A stretch of DNA of 64,000 bases from positions 60,874 through 124,873 of the forward strand of contig JAJDAD010000090.1 in assembly GCA_029262055.1 (NCBI GenBank). The letters run 5' to 3'. The DNA is from Candidatus Zhuqueibacterota bacterium. Lineage in GTDB: Bacteria > Zhuqueibacterota > Zhuqueibacteria > Oceanimicrobiales > Oceanimicrobiaceae. Below are positions 1 through 9,790 of this stretch, piece after piece. Both the position numbers and the translations under genes were made by a program. Within the stretch, counting starts at the first letter, position 1. Each line of letters starts with the position of its first letter. The notes beneath the pieces are model-generated. The model had not been told where the DNA came from and made no database searches. It worked only from the letters and a program-made list of their open reading frames with translations.

Positions 1-2
1 AC

Positions 3-830
3 CGGATTGGCTATGACAACGTCGAGTTCCGCCGGGGTAAAATCCAGGACCTGCGTCTCGATCTGGATTGGGCCGACACGTTTCTGAAAGACAACCCCAT
101 CACCACTGCCGGTGACCTGCTGCGACTGGAAGAGGCCATGACAGAGCAAAAGGATAAGAATCCGCTGATCCCGAACGAATCGGTCAGCCTTGTGGTGTCC
201 AATTGCGTTCTCAACCTGGTCAGTGACGAACATAAGAAGGATCTCTTTGCTGAGATACACCGTGTTCTGAAAAACGGTAGCCGCGTCGCGATTTCGGATA
301 TCGTTTCCGATGAGGATGTGCCGGAGCATCTTAAGAACAACCAGGACCTCTGGAGTGGCTGCATTTCCGGAGCGCTGCGCGAAGACGATTTTCTGCAACA
401 GTTCGCGGACATGGGCTTTTATGGTATCGAAATTGTGAAACGCGATGATGTACCGTGGCAAACAGTCGAGGGCATCGAGTTTCGTTCCATCACCATTACG
501 GCTTACAAAGGTAAAGAGGGGCCGTGTCTGGAACGCAACCAGGCGGTAATTTATCGCGGTCCGTGGAAGGCGGTCCTTGACGATGACGGACATACGCTGT
601 ACCGTGGCGAACGCATGGCCGTGTGCGACAAGACTTTCAACATTTACCAGAAAGCGCCTTATGCGGACGACATCATCGCCATTGCACCGCGGGAAGAAAT
701 CCCACTGACGGAGGCAGCCCGGTTTGACTGCACAAAGAACGCCCGACGCAACCCGCGTGAGACCAAAGGTTTGGAGTACGATAAAACCGAGCTGAGCGAC
801 GGTCCCGCATGCGGACCTGATTGCTGCTAA
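3..830 (+). CDS. arsM: Arsenite S-adenosylmethionine methyltransferase (ArsM-like), 5' end outside window
   Basis: The reading frame is open from the first complete codon, so the N-terminus and the SAM-binding glycine motif lie upstream of the window. What remains is the C-terminal part of a class I methyltransferase: the motif SNCVLNLV (near 200-220), the strand and turn RVAISDIV, and WSGCISGAL (near 350-375). The cysteines in SNC and GCISG match the positions of two conserved As(III)-binding cysteines in the ArsM family. A C-terminal extension carries a further IYRGPW and RGERMAVC segment and ends in a vicinal cysteine pair (CGPDCC), as in many bacterial ArsM proteins with a metalloid-binding tail. 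The expected role is stepwise methylation of arsenite in the cytosol for detoxification. The next gene downstream is a metallophosphoesterase, but about 490 bp separate them. Confidence in the family is high; substrate is inferred. Confidence 0.88.
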   Translation, partial: RIGYDNVEFRRGKIQDLRLDLDWADTFLKDNPITTAGDLLRLEEAMTEQKDKNPLIPNESVSLVVSNCVLNLVSDEHKKDLFAEIHRVLKNGSRVAISDIVSDEDVPEHLKNNQDLWSGCISGALREDDFLQQFADMGFYGIEIVKRDDVPWQTVEGIEFRSITITAYKGKEGPCLERNQAVIYRGPWKAVLDDDGHTLYRGERMAVCDKTFNIYQKAPYADDIIAIAPREEIPLTEAARFDCTKNARRNPRETKGLEYDKTELSDGPACGPDCC

Positions 831-1000
831 CCTGCGTCATGCTCTGTTCCGTATGACGATGGTTGTTTGATTTGTGCTCAATGCCCAGATTTATGCACGG
901 TTCAAGTAACCTGAACAATTCATGAACTTGCAGAGAATCAAGATTAACCTCTTTAAAAGCAATAACATGAAAAAGCATGCAATTCGGAACTTAGTCCTTA

Positions 1001-1156
1001 ACCACGAAGCACGCGAAGTTCACGAAGGAAGAAAAAGAATTTTGAAATCTCGTGCATCATGCCACTGTAATCTTCTTGGGTCTAAGTACTTGCAGGATGA
1101 CCAATTCTCGGGGAATACAGGTTTTTTCTTCGTGCCCTTCGTGAACTTCGTGGTGA
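1001..1156. repeat. CACGAAG-type inverted repeat element, copy A1
   Basis: About 156 bp with complementary ends. The left arm (1001-1032) reads as CACGAAG or variants repeated every 7-9 bases, and the right arm (1122-1156) reads CTTCGTG three times with a 9-base period, so the arms pair. The centre is unique sequence. A second element of the same design and almost the same length lies at 10349-10502. The short ORFs that can be read through it are by-products of the periodicity and should not be annotated. The rest of the 831-1322 gap shows nothing I can identify. Confidence 0.7.
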
Positions 1157-1322
1157 ATAATTCATGAACTTGCGGGAAACTGGGGTTAATCTCGCTAAGA
1201 CGATAAGGTCAGTAACGTTCGATAAGCACGGACTTAGTCGGAGAAGATCCTTCCAGGATGATCGTTTAGGTGATTTATGAATTATGCAGGCTAAAAACGA
1301 TGCGCTAAAGCCATGATCTAAG

Positions 1323-2117
1323 ATGCAAAAAATCACCGATGAAAAGATAGCCGTCTTCGGCGGCGTCTACAACAACTACCTGGCGCTGGCAGCGCTTGTG
1401 GCCGATACCAAACGCAGAGGCATCACCAAACTCTACTGTCTTGGCGACCTGGGCGCTTTTGGCCCGACTCCGGATAAAGTGTATCCGTTGCTGCGCGAAA
1501 ACCAGATCCAGGTGGTGCAAGGCAATTACGATAACTCTATCGGCAATGGCTTGAACGACTGTCAGTGCGGCTACACCGATCCGCGCGACAATCATTTCGC
1601 GCAAATCAGCTACGACTACACGTTCGCCAACACCAGCGATGAGTTCAAAGCCTGGCAAAGAGGATTGCCGAAAGAAATCCGGCTGCAGTTTGGCGGCAAG
1701 CGCGTCCTTTTGTGCCACGGCTCACCGCGGCAGACCAATGAGTTTTTGTGGGAGTCGACAACCTCGAACCACTTCCTGGAAAAACAGCTCTCCGATTTTG
1801 ACGCCGATGTTGTTCTCGCTACGCACACGGGCCTGCACTGGCAACGCGAACTGACAGGCGACAGACTTTTTGCAAATGTCGGTGTCATCGGCCGTCCCGA
1901 AAACGATGGCACAACCAATGTTTGGTATGCTGTTCTCTCGGCGCATGATGGCGTCGACCTCGAATTTGTGCCCCTCGACTATGACTACCAGCGTCTCGCC
2001 AGGGAAATGGAAGACGAGGGGCTACCATCGGAATTTGCGCAGACCGCCAGAACCGGCTGGTGGACGACATGCCTGGAGATTCTCCCCGTGAAAGAAAGGC
2101 TACGCGGCACTTTTTGA
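1323..2117 (+). CDS. Calcineurin-like metallophosphoesterase family protein with altered metal site
   Basis: 264 residues. Recognisable family blocks are GDLGAFGP (family GDxxxxGP, about residue 41), QGNYDN (family GNHD, about 63), LCHGSPR (about 130) and a late HTGLHW block in place of the usual GHTH. However motif I, normally DxHGN, reads GGVYNN, and GNHD reads GNYD, so several canonical metal ligands are absent. The protein may use a different metal set or bind rather than hydrolyse its ligand. It follows arsM-like gene in the same direction; phosphoesterase-like genes are known near arsenic methylation or arsenosugar genes, which is a weak contextual hint only. ATG at 1323 has no strong Shine-Dalgarno sequence. 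Substrate unknown. Confidence 0.7.
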   Translation: MQKITDEKIAVFGGVYNNYLALAALVADTKRRGITKLYCLGDLGAFGPTPDKVYPLLRENQIQVVQGNYDNSIGNGLNDCQCGYTDPRDNHFAQISYDYTFANTSDEFKAWQRGLPKEIRLQFGGKRVLLCHGSPRQTNEFLWESTTSNHFLEKQLSDFDADVVLATHTGLHWQRELTGDRLFANVGVIGRPENDGTTNVWYAVLSAHDGVDLEFVPLDYDYQRLAREMEDEGLPSEFAQTARTGWWTTCLEILPVKERLRGTF

Positions 2118-2513
2118 ACCAGTGCAGGCGTGGCAGGCCTCGCCTTAAGTCCCCGCGCTATGAAGCCGGATTCTCGCAAACGCTCCCGTCAAGGTAATCC
2201 TCCCCCGGCAGTTTCCTTTATCTTTTTGCAGCTACCTTGAATTTTGAGGTTGCTTTGCCGCCCTGCTTTCATGATATTGTACGTCCGGGTTGCCGATGCC
2301 GATATAGTAGGTAAACCCGGCACACATTTGTCCGGGAAGCACAGGTCAACGGCTAATTGCCGATAATTAAGAGAAGATTCTGAGTAACCTTTGTCGGTAT
2401 CAGTCAAACTTCACATTAGGGTGTACAACCGCAAAAGAAGAGAAAGCGCCATGAGTTACCGGGCGTTAACCTCGCGCATTATAATAGCAATTTGCAGGAA
2501 GAAAGGACACTGA
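2118..2513. other. Intergenic leader upstream of the glutamate dehydrogenase gene
   Basis: Almost 400 bp without a credible gene. The only structure I notice is a 7-bp pairing CCGGGTT/AACCCGG around 2286-2322. The segment just before 2514 contains AGAAAGGA about 7 bases before the ATG, a good ribosome binding site. No riboswitch class or confident promoter was recognised. Confidence 0.4.
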
Positions 2514-5500
2514 ATGGCCACACAGTCAGGGAAGAACACACCCGCAAAACCCAGCGACCGAGCACACCGGAACTTCCAAAAAAAATACGCCTTCTTTATT
2601 CCGGAGTCACATAAGGCCTTTCTTGCAGGGCAGGACCTTGAACGGTTTCTGCAGGCGCGCTATCAATTTTACAAACAGCGTGACAAAGACGTTCAGATAA
2701 GCGCCTACAACCCGGACACGTCATTTCCGTGGCTGGATGCGTCATCGGTTCTCGAGATTCTGATGCCGGACTCCCCCTTCATCGTCGACACCATTATTGA
2801 CTATTGCAACGCCAACAATTATCGTGTCCAACTCGTCATTCACCCGATTTTCCAGGCCGAACGCAGCGAAGACGGGCGTTTGCAAAAACTGGATTTCGCC
2901 AACGGCCACCGGAGCTCCGAGTCGTACGTCTACCTTGAGATCGAGCGCTTAAACCAGGCAGAATTGCTACGCCTGGCCAGACAGTTGGAGTCCAACCTGA
3001 AAGAACTGCGCCAGGTTGTCACTGACTACCAGAAGATGATTCCGCAGTTGGATCAACTCGACATGCCCGCTCCTGACCTGGCTGAAGAATATGACTGGCT
3101 CAAGGAAAACTTCGTCCTGCTCGGACTGGCATCCGTGAAGGATCATAACCTGGACGGACAGTACTTAGGCGTCTTCAGGAAAAGCCACGTACGCGAAAAG
3201 GTCAATTCGGAATTGCAGTACCTGCAATATTCAAACAAAACCTCGGCAATTCTGTATCATGAAACCGGCCTGCGCAGCACGGTTAATAAGGACCGTCAAC
3301 TTTTTTTGGCTCTGGTCCAGGACGCCCAAAAATCTTACGTGCTCGCCGGCCATTTCCGGCATCGCGCGGAGATAGCACTGCGGGTGCAAATACCGCCGAT
3401 CAAACACCTGATGGAAGAGATGGCCGCCCGGTTGAAAGCGCCGCCCACATCCTACATGCGTAAGGAACTCTACAAAACGGCGCAATCCCTACCGGTAGGC
3501 CTGCTGCTCACGCGGCCACCCGAACTTCTTTTCCAATGGTTTGTGAAGGCCATCTCAAACATGTACTCGACCTATGTCCGCTACGATCTGTCGGTGGATG
3601 AAGAGTACAACATGGTTTGGGCCGAAATCATGTTGCCGCGAACCTACACCGGTCAAATCCCGGACCGTCGCCTCATCAGATTTCAGAAGAAAAACGACAT
3701 CGAAACCGTCAATGAGTTCAGATATCGCCTGAATCAAATTGAGGTCGTCTTCCTGGGATTTCGTTCCGCGGACCGTTCCCCGCGAGAGTTAGCGGACTTA
3801 TTGGGTCAGCACGGCGACAAGTTATTTTCGACCTGGTCGTCGCAGTTTAAGGAACTGGTGCACACGAAACACACCGGGGGCCGCGAAGTAGACGAGCGCC
3901 TGAACCGATACCTGCACGGCATGTCGCCCGATTATGAAATCCATCACCATCCCTCCGAGGCGTTGGACGATCTGGACATTCTCGACGGCATGCAGGAGGG
4001 CGACGGCTACCAGGTCCGATATTGCCCCTATCAGCACGCAGAAGTAGACCTGCTCAAAATCTACTCCACATCCCACACCAGCCTCAGTGAGATCGTGCCG
4101 ATTCTGGACAACTTCGGTTTCGACATACAAAGCCAACACACGTTTCCCTTCGGGGAGGCCGGAAAGGAAAAGTACACCTTTGTCTTCAAGGTACCGGCTG
4201 GGAAGCTCGACGATATTGAGCGCAATCGAATATCAGAGGCGGTCGAGGCGACGCTCAACCGGGTGACAACCTCCAAGCCGATCAACAAGCTCGTGCGCCT
4301 GGCGGGTTTGACGGTCCGTCAGTTGGACCTGCTCAAGGCTCTGGTCAGTTATTTCTTTAAGATAAATACATCCTTCGCCTTCTTTTCCATTCAAAATGCC
4401 CTGGTCATCTACCCCAGGTTTTCCGCCGGCCTGGTCGCATTGTTTGCTGCCCGATTTGGTCCGGACGGCAGCAAAAAAGCGGAGAGAGCCGCGCACCGGG
4501 CCATCGACGCCTCTTTTGCGGACTTAGCTTCTGTCCTCGACGAGAACATCTGCAAGGCCCTGGTCAATGTGGTGGCAGCCATTGTGCGCACCAACTACTA
4601 TCTCGGCAAGCCGGAAATTAGTTTCAAGATCGAAAGCTGCAAGATAAATGAAATGCCGAGACCGGTGCCGTATGCAGAAATTTTCGTTTATGCTAACGAT
4701 ATGGAAGGGATCCACCTGCGCGGTGGCCCGGTCGCCCGTGGCGGCATCCGCTGGTCCGATCGACCCGACGATTTCCGGACGGAAGTGCTGGGGTTGATGA
4801 AAGCGCAAATGGTCAAGAATACCGTGATCGTGCCCGTTGGCAGCAAAGGCGGCTTTGTGCTGAAGAACCGTTCGTTCGATACACGCGCAGCGCTGATGGC
4901 CGCTGGTGTGGAGGCTTATAAACGCTACATCCGCTGCCTGTTGGAGCTGACGGACAATCTCTCGGTTGATGGTTCGGTGGTGGAAGCGCCGAACGTCAGG
5001 CGATTGGATGGCGACGACACTTACCTGGTCGTGGCGGCGGACAAAGGAACAGCCACGTTTAGCGACCTGGCAAATCAGATTTCCCTGGAAAATGGTTTCT
5101 GGCTTACGGATGCATTTGCCTCCGGTGGGTCCCAGGGGTACGATCATAAGAAACAGGGGATCACAGCCAAGGGCGCCTGGCAGTCCGTAAGGCGGCACTT
5201 TCACGAAACAGGGGTTAATCCGGAAAAAGACTGTATCTCGGTGGTCGGGATTGGTGACATGGCGGGGGACGTTTTTGGCAACGGCATGCTGCTTTCCAGG
5301 ACAATTCGCCTGGTGGCGGCGTTCAACCATCTATCCATTTTTCTCGATCCCGCGCCTGATCCCGAAACCTCCTTCCAGGAGCGCTCGCGCCTGTTTGAAC
5401 AATGCCTGAACTGGAATGAATACGACACGGCCCTCATCTCGCAGGGCGGCGGAGTTTTTCCGCGTGCCAGCCGGCGCATTGAGCTTTCAACCGAAATCCG

Positions 5501-7091
5501 CGAGGCGTTAGGCATAAAAAGCAAAACCTTGTCAGGAGAGGCACTCATCAAGGCGATTCTGCAGGCGCCGGTTGACCTGATTTGGAACGGAGGCATCGGC
5601 ACCTATGTCAAAGCCACTAGCGAGACGCACTTCGAGGTGGGAGACTCAACCAACGATCGCGTGCGCGTGGATGCCTCTACATTGCGCGCGAAAGTGCTGG
5701 CGGAGGGTGGCAATCTCGGTCTGACCCAGGCCGGCCGTATCGAAGCCGCCAAGCGTGGTATCCGCGTGAACACCGACGCTATCGACAACTCTGCCGGCGT
5801 AAACATGTCGGATCATGAAGTCAATCTGAAGATTCTGCTGGATACGTTGGTCCGGAAGAAAGTCGTCAAGGACCAGAGCAGCCGCAACAAGATCATCCGG
5901 CGCTTTGAAAAAGACCAGATCGACCTGGTTCTGCAACATAATTACATGAACAACCTGGGCCTTTCGCTGGACATGCGGCGCGTCCCGGCCCAGTTTATCT
6001 ATTTTCGATCGCTGATCAAATTTCTGGGCCAGCAGGGAATTCTGCATCGATCGCTCGACTGCATTCCCTTCGAGACCGAGCTGGACAACCTGGAGCAGGG
6101 CTCGCGCACGCTCACCAGGCCGGTTCTATGCTCACTGGCCGGCTTTGCCAAACTGTACGGTGCGCAGGTGTTCCTGGCTTCGGAGCATTTTTACGACGAG
6201 TGGTTTGACCGCTACATACTGCGTTATTTCCCGGCGGGGCTGGTGAAGAGCTACGCTGACGAAATCAAGTCGCACCCGCTGAAACGGGAAATCATCGTGA
6301 CGGAAATCTTGAATGAGGTGGTCAACTATGGTGGTATCGCATTCTTCCAAAGACTGGTTATGATCACTGGCAAGCCGCCGGCGGAGATTGCGCGAGCCTA
6401 TGCCTTCCTGTCAGAGTTTCTGAATGTTAAAGAGCTGCGAGCCCTCATCAACATCGGTGAGGAGTGGCTGAACACCAATATTCAGTATGAATACCTGATT
6501 CAGTTAGAAGAGAAGCTGTTGCAGATTATGAAGATCCTGCTGCGGGATAGGACCATGCAGGAAACGGTGCGAGACCAACCGTCGGAAACTTTTTCGCAGA
6601 TGCTGAGCGAGGCCGCCAGATATTCAACCAAACGGTTTCCCCGGAAAGTGCGGATTACGCTGAAAATGCTCAGCGCAGAAGACGCAGGTCGCATCGGGAC
6701 CGCCTTTCGCTATGTCGATGTTCTGGAGGACACTTTCAACATCTTCATGAACAACAGCCGCAGGGGACTCATCTGGCCGGTTGCGGAGTACTTCGCGATC
6801 TTGCAGCGATACCGCATAAAAGAGTTACGCCGGATCGTGCAGGATTTGAAAACATCCAGCAGTTGGGAGGTTCTCTTCTTTGCCAAAATTGATGCGGAAA
6901 TCGAAGAATTGGTCGCTGGCATTTTCAAGACCCGGGAAAAAGAGGGGCAGGACCTGGGCGGTCAACGACAACGGCTGAAAACAATGATCAGCGAGATTCT
7001 GGCGCTGCACTCCGCCAGCAATCTGAGCATCGTTTCATTCTATGAAATGCTGCAGTTCATAAACCGCCGTATCGTGTCCGTACAGGATTAA
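2514..7091 (+). CDS. NAD-specific glutamate dehydrogenase, large (about 170 kDa) type
   Basis: 1525 residues, in the range of the large bacterial NAD-GDH class (usually about 1500-1620). It catalyses glutamate + NAD to 2-oxoglutarate + ammonia in the cytosol and normally works in the catabolic direction. The catalytic core begins near residue 735 with VARGGIRWSDRP, followed by GLMKAQMVKN and VPVGSKGGFV, which contain the conserved substrate-binding and catalytic lysines. GGGVFPR and AEGGNLGLTQ with NTDAIDNSAGV mark the dinucleotide-binding part. The N-terminal half is the long regulatory region with ACT-like folds and the C-terminal 350 residues are helical. The start ATG has AGAAAGGA at good spacing. 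It lies just before a 2-oxoacid dehydrogenase E1 gene, consistent with amino-acid catabolism. Confidence 0.96.
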   Translation: MATQSGKNTPAKPSDRAHRNFQKKYAFFIPESHKAFLAGQDLERFLQARYQFYKQRDKDVQISAYNPDTSFPWLDASSVLEILMPDSPFIVDTIIDYCNANNYRVQLVIHPIFQAERSEDGRLQKLDFANGHRSSESYVYLEIERLNQAELLRLARQLESNLKELRQVVTDYQKMIPQLDQLDMPAPDLAEEYDWLKENFVLLGLASVKDHNLDGQYLGVFRKSHVREKVNSELQYLQYSNKTSAILYHETGLRSTVNKDRQLFLALVQDAQKSYVLAGHFRHRAEIALRVQIPPIKHLMEEMAARLKAPPTSYMRKELYKTAQSLPVGLLLTRPPELLFQWFVKAISNMYSTYVRYDLSVDEEYNMVWAEIMLPRTYTGQIPDRRLIRFQKKNDIETVNEFRYRLNQIEVVFLGFRSADRSPRELADLLGQHGDKLFSTWSSQFKELVHTKHTGGREVDERLNRYLHGMSPDYEIHHHPSEALDDLDILDGMQEGDGYQVRYCPYQHAEVDLLKIYSTSHTSLSEIVPILDNFGFDIQSQHTFPFGEAGKEKYTFVFKVPAGKLDDIERNRISEAVEATLNRVTTSKPINKLVRLAGLTVRQLDLLKALVSYFFKINTSFAFFSIQNALVIYPRFSAGLVALFAARFGPDGSKKAERAAHRAIDASFADLASVLDENICKALVNVVAAIVRTNYYLGKPEISFKIESCKINEMPRPVPYAEIFVYANDMEGIHLRGGPVARGGIRWSDRPDDFRTEVLGLMKAQMVKNTVIVPVGSKGGFVLKNRSFDTRAALMAAGVEAYKRYIRCLLELTDNLSVDGSVVEAPNVRRLDGDDTYLVVAADKGTATFSDLANQISLENGFWLTDAFASGGSQGYDHKKQGITAKGAWQSVRRHFHETGVNPEKDCISVVGIGDMAGDVFGNGMLLSRTIRLVAAFNHLSIFLDPAPDPETSFQERSRLFEQCLNWNEYDTALISQGGGVFPRASRRIELSTEIREALGIKSKTLSGEALIKAILQAPVDLIWNGGIGTYVKATSETHFEVGDSTNDRVRVDASTLRAKVLAEGGNLGLTQAGRIEAAKRGIRVNTDAIDNSAGVNMSDHEVNLKILLDTLVRKKVVKDQSSRNKIIRRFEKDQIDLVLQHNYMNNLGLSLDMRRVPAQFIYFRSLIKFLGQQGILHRSLDCIPFETELDNLEQGSRTLTRPVLCSLAGFAKLYGAQVFLASEHFYDEWFDRYILRYFPAGLVKSYADEIKSHPLKREIIVTEILNEVVNYGGIAFFQRLVMITGKPPAEIARAYAFLSEFLNVKELRALINIGEEWLNTNIQYEYLIQLEEKLLQIMKILLRDRTMQETVRDQPSETFSQMLSEAARYSTKRFPRKVRITLKMLSAEDAGRIGTAFRYVDVLEDTFNIFMNNSRRGLIWPVAEYFAILQRYRIKELRRIVQDLKTSSSWEVLFFAKIDAEIEELVAGIFKTREKEGQDLGGQRQRLKTMISEILALHSASNLSIVSFYEMLQFINRRIVSVQD

Positions 7092-7323
7092 TGGCGCGCG
7101 TTTTGGGCCATTCCGAGTCTATCCAGGCCACGCTGTCTGGGCAGACCCAAATTGGATTCGATTGAGCACTACTTGCAATTAATGTCCTGATTTTGTTTAT
7201 TATGTGTTCGGCCAGGCGTTCTGCTAGTCTCTGCCAATCCCCAATCGCAGCAAATAAGTAGATAAAGTAAAGGAACTTGTACTGGGCACCAAGACCAAGA
7301 CAAACGGTCAGATCGACCTGAAG

Positions 7324-9708
7324 TTGATTCAACTGTCACACGCTGAAATAATCGACGATTATCGCCTATGTTTCCGCAGCCGCCAGGCCAGTTTGCTCGG
7401 CCGCAAGGAAGTGATGGGCGGCAAGGCGAAGTTCGGCATCTTCGGAGATGGCAAAGAGGTGGCCCAGGTGGCTATGGCCAAGGCTTTTAAGGCCGGCGAC
7501 TTTCGGTCCGGCTACTATCGCGATCAGACATTTGCATTTGCGACCGGGATATCGACCATCCATGAGTTTTTTGCCCAGCTCTACGCCGATCCGGATGTGG
7601 CACACGACCCGGCCACTGCCGGACGGGCCATGAATGCGCACTTTGCGACCCGCAGTCTGGACGAAGACGGGAATTGGAAAGATCTGGTCAAAATGAAAAA
7701 CTGCTCGGCGGACATCTCACCGACCGGCTCACAGATGCCGCGACTGGTTGGCCTCGCCTATGCCTCAAAGCTGTACCGCGAGCTGGAAGAGCTGCAAGAC
7801 TTTCGCAAGATGTCCGACCACGGCAACGAGATTGCATTCGGCACCATCGGAAACGGCACATGCGCGGAGGGGATGTTTTGGGAATCCGTCAATGCCATCG
7901 GCGTGCTCGGCGCGCCAGCCCTGATCTCTATCTGGGATGACGGCTACGGCATTTCCGTTTCCAACGAACATCAAGTCACCAAAGAGAACATTTCCGAACT
8001 GCTCACCGGCTTTAAACGCAAATCCAAGTCAGGCCCCGGCTATGAGATTTATGTTGTGAATGGTTGGGACTATCTCGAATTGGTAAAGGTCTACCTCGAG
8101 GCAGCGCAGTTGGTGCGCAAAGAGCACGTTCCAGCCATCATCCATGTCCAGGAGTTGACACAGCCGCAGGGGCATTCGACCTCCGGCAGCCACGAACGCT
8201 ACAAGAATAAGGAACGCCTGCTCTGGGAAAAGGAACGAGACTGCCTGCTCAAAATGCGGCAATGGCTGGTCGAGGAGGGCATTGCCAGCGACGAGCAGCT
8301 CGATGTTTTTGAAAAAGAGGATCTGAAGACCGTCACCAGAATCCGTGATGAGTCGTGGCAGGCCTTCCAGCAACCGATTCGCGATGAACAGGACGAACTG
8401 CTCCAGCTCCTCGATGATGTCGCGGCTGAATCCGACCATGCGGCCAGGTTGCAGAAGATCAGGCAGCGGCTGGCCACCGCCGCCCACGCCAGCCGGCGCA
8501 ACCTGGGGCCCGCCGTCCGGGACGCCCTAATCGCCACCCGGGATGAATCGACCGCGACCAGGCAAAAGCTCATCGCCTGGAAACAGGCATATGCCAGGCA
8601 AAGCGAGGAGCGCTTCAGCTCTCATCTCTACAGCGGCACGGCCGGTTCCGCAATACACGTGCCCGAAGTGAAACCGGTCTACTCGGACACTTCGAAATCC
8701 GTGAATGGCTTTGAACTTTTGAATGCCTGCTTTGATGCCGCTTTTGCACGCGACCCGCGGGTCATCGCTTTTGGCGAAGACGTGGGATTTCTCGGCGGCG
8801 TAAACCAGGGTTTTCGCGGAATGCAGGCAAAGTACGGAGCGGCGCGCGTGTCCGATACCGGCATTCGCGAATGCACCATTGTCGGCCAGGCAATCGGGCT
8901 GGCAATGCGCGGCCTGCGGCCGATCGCGGAGATCCAGTATCTGGATTACGTCTTGTACGCTTTGCAGATTCTGTCCGACGACCTCGCCAGCTTGCACTGG
9001 CGGACAAAAGGTGGCCAGAAAGCTCCTGTAATCATCAGAACACGCGGGCATAGACTGGAGGGCATCTGGCACTCCGGCTCTCCCATGGCCGGCATGCTGC
9101 ATCTGCTGCGCGGCATGCATGTGCTGGTCCCACGAGACATGACGGTGGCGGCAGGTTTCTATAACACGCTGCTACGAGGGGAGGACCCCGGCATCATCGT
9201 TGAGGTCCTCAATGGTTATCGCATCAAGGAGACTCTGCCGGATAATGTTGGGGAGTTTACCGTGCCACTGGGCATTCCGGAAACCTTGCGGACCGGCGAC
9301 GACATCACGATCGTAACTTATGGCGCATGCTGCAAACTCGCAATGAACGCGGCGAAGCATTTGGCCAAAGTCAATGTCTCTACCGAGATAATCGATGTCC
9401 AGACGCTGCTGCCTTTTGACGTCAATGCTGCGATCCTGGAATCCCTCAAGAAGACCAGCCGTGTCATATTTGTCGATGAAGATGTGCCGGGTGGCGGTAC
9501 GGCATATATGATGCAGGAAGTGCTGGAAAACCAGGAGGGCTACCAGTACCTGGATACAGCGCCACGAACCATCTCCGCCAAACCACACCGGCCCGCATTT
9601 GGCTCCGACGGCGACTATTTCTCCAAGCCCAATGTTGAGCAGATTTTCGAATTGGGTTATCGTCTCATGCACGAGTCAGACCCCGCCTCCTACCCGATGT
9701 TCCTTTAA
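7324..9708 (+). CDS. Branched-chain-type 2-oxoacid dehydrogenase E1, fused alpha and beta subunits
   Basis: 794 residues from the TTG at 7324. Residues about 1-430 are the alpha subunit (TPP site GNGTCAEG near 177, then WDDGYGIS) and about 455-794 the beta subunit (IAFGEDVGFLGG, then DTGIREC and GQAIGLAMRG). GNG instead of the classical GDG is, as far as I recall, usual in the fused FCB-type enzymes. The product decarboxylates 2-oxoisovalerate-like acids and passes acyl groups to an E2 lipoyl protein that is not in the window. The start is uncertain: family members usually have some 15-25 residues before the LSHAEII-like segment, and the frame is open upstream to 7258 without ATG or GTG. AGGA at 7271-7274 stands 7 bases before an in-frame CTG at 7282, so translation may begin there. 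It sits 230 bp after the glutamate dehydrogenase gene. Confidence 0.92.
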   Translation: MIQLSHAEIIDDYRLCFRSRQASLLGRKEVMGGKAKFGIFGDGKEVAQVAMAKAFKAGDFRSGYYRDQTFAFATGISTIHEFFAQLYADPDVAHDPATAGRAMNAHFATRSLDEDGNWKDLVKMKNCSADISPTGSQMPRLVGLAYASKLYRELEELQDFRKMSDHGNEIAFGTIGNGTCAEGMFWESVNAIGVLGAPALISIWDDGYGISVSNEHQVTKENISELLTGFKRKSKSGPGYEIYVVNGWDYLELVKVYLEAAQLVRKEHVPAIIHVQELTQPQGHSTSGSHERYKNKERLLWEKERDCLLKMRQWLVEEGIASDEQLDVFEKEDLKTVTRIRDESWQAFQQPIRDEQDELLQLLDDVAAESDHAARLQKIRQRLATAAHASRRNLGPAVRDALIATRDESTATRQKLIAWKQAYARQSEERFSSHLYSGTAGSAIHVPEVKPVYSDTSKSVNGFELLNACFDAAFARDPRVIAFGEDVGFLGGVNQGFRGMQAKYGAARVSDTGIRECTIVGQAIGLAMRGLRPIAEIQYLDYVLYALQILSDDLASLHWRTKGGQKAPVIIRTRGHRLEGIWHSGSPMAGMLHLLRGMHVLVPRDMTVAAGFYNTLLRGEDPGIIVEVLNGYRIKETLPDNVGEFTVPLGIPETLRTGDDITIVTYGACCKLAMNAAKHLAKVNVSTEIIDVQTLLPFDVNAAILESLKKTSRVIFVDEDVPGGGTAYMMQEVLENQEGYQYLDTAPRTISAKPHRPAFGSDGDYFSKPNVEQIFELGYRLMHESDPASYPMFL

Positions 9709-9790
9709 GCCCAGGGTGCCGCTGTGTGACTCTGACGCTCCAGTCACCGCCTGGCAGTTGCTGCGGTTGTTACATGCAATCGTTGATTCC

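Noticed and set aside
922..1167. ORF of 81 codons on the plus strand
   Set aside because: It runs through the CACGAAG repeat element; the HEAREVHEG-like text is a by-product of the 9-base periodicity.
4524..5330. 268-codon ORF antisense to the glutamate dehydrogenase gene
   Set aside because: It is the shadow of a well-conserved catalytic core; it has no domain or ribosome binding site.
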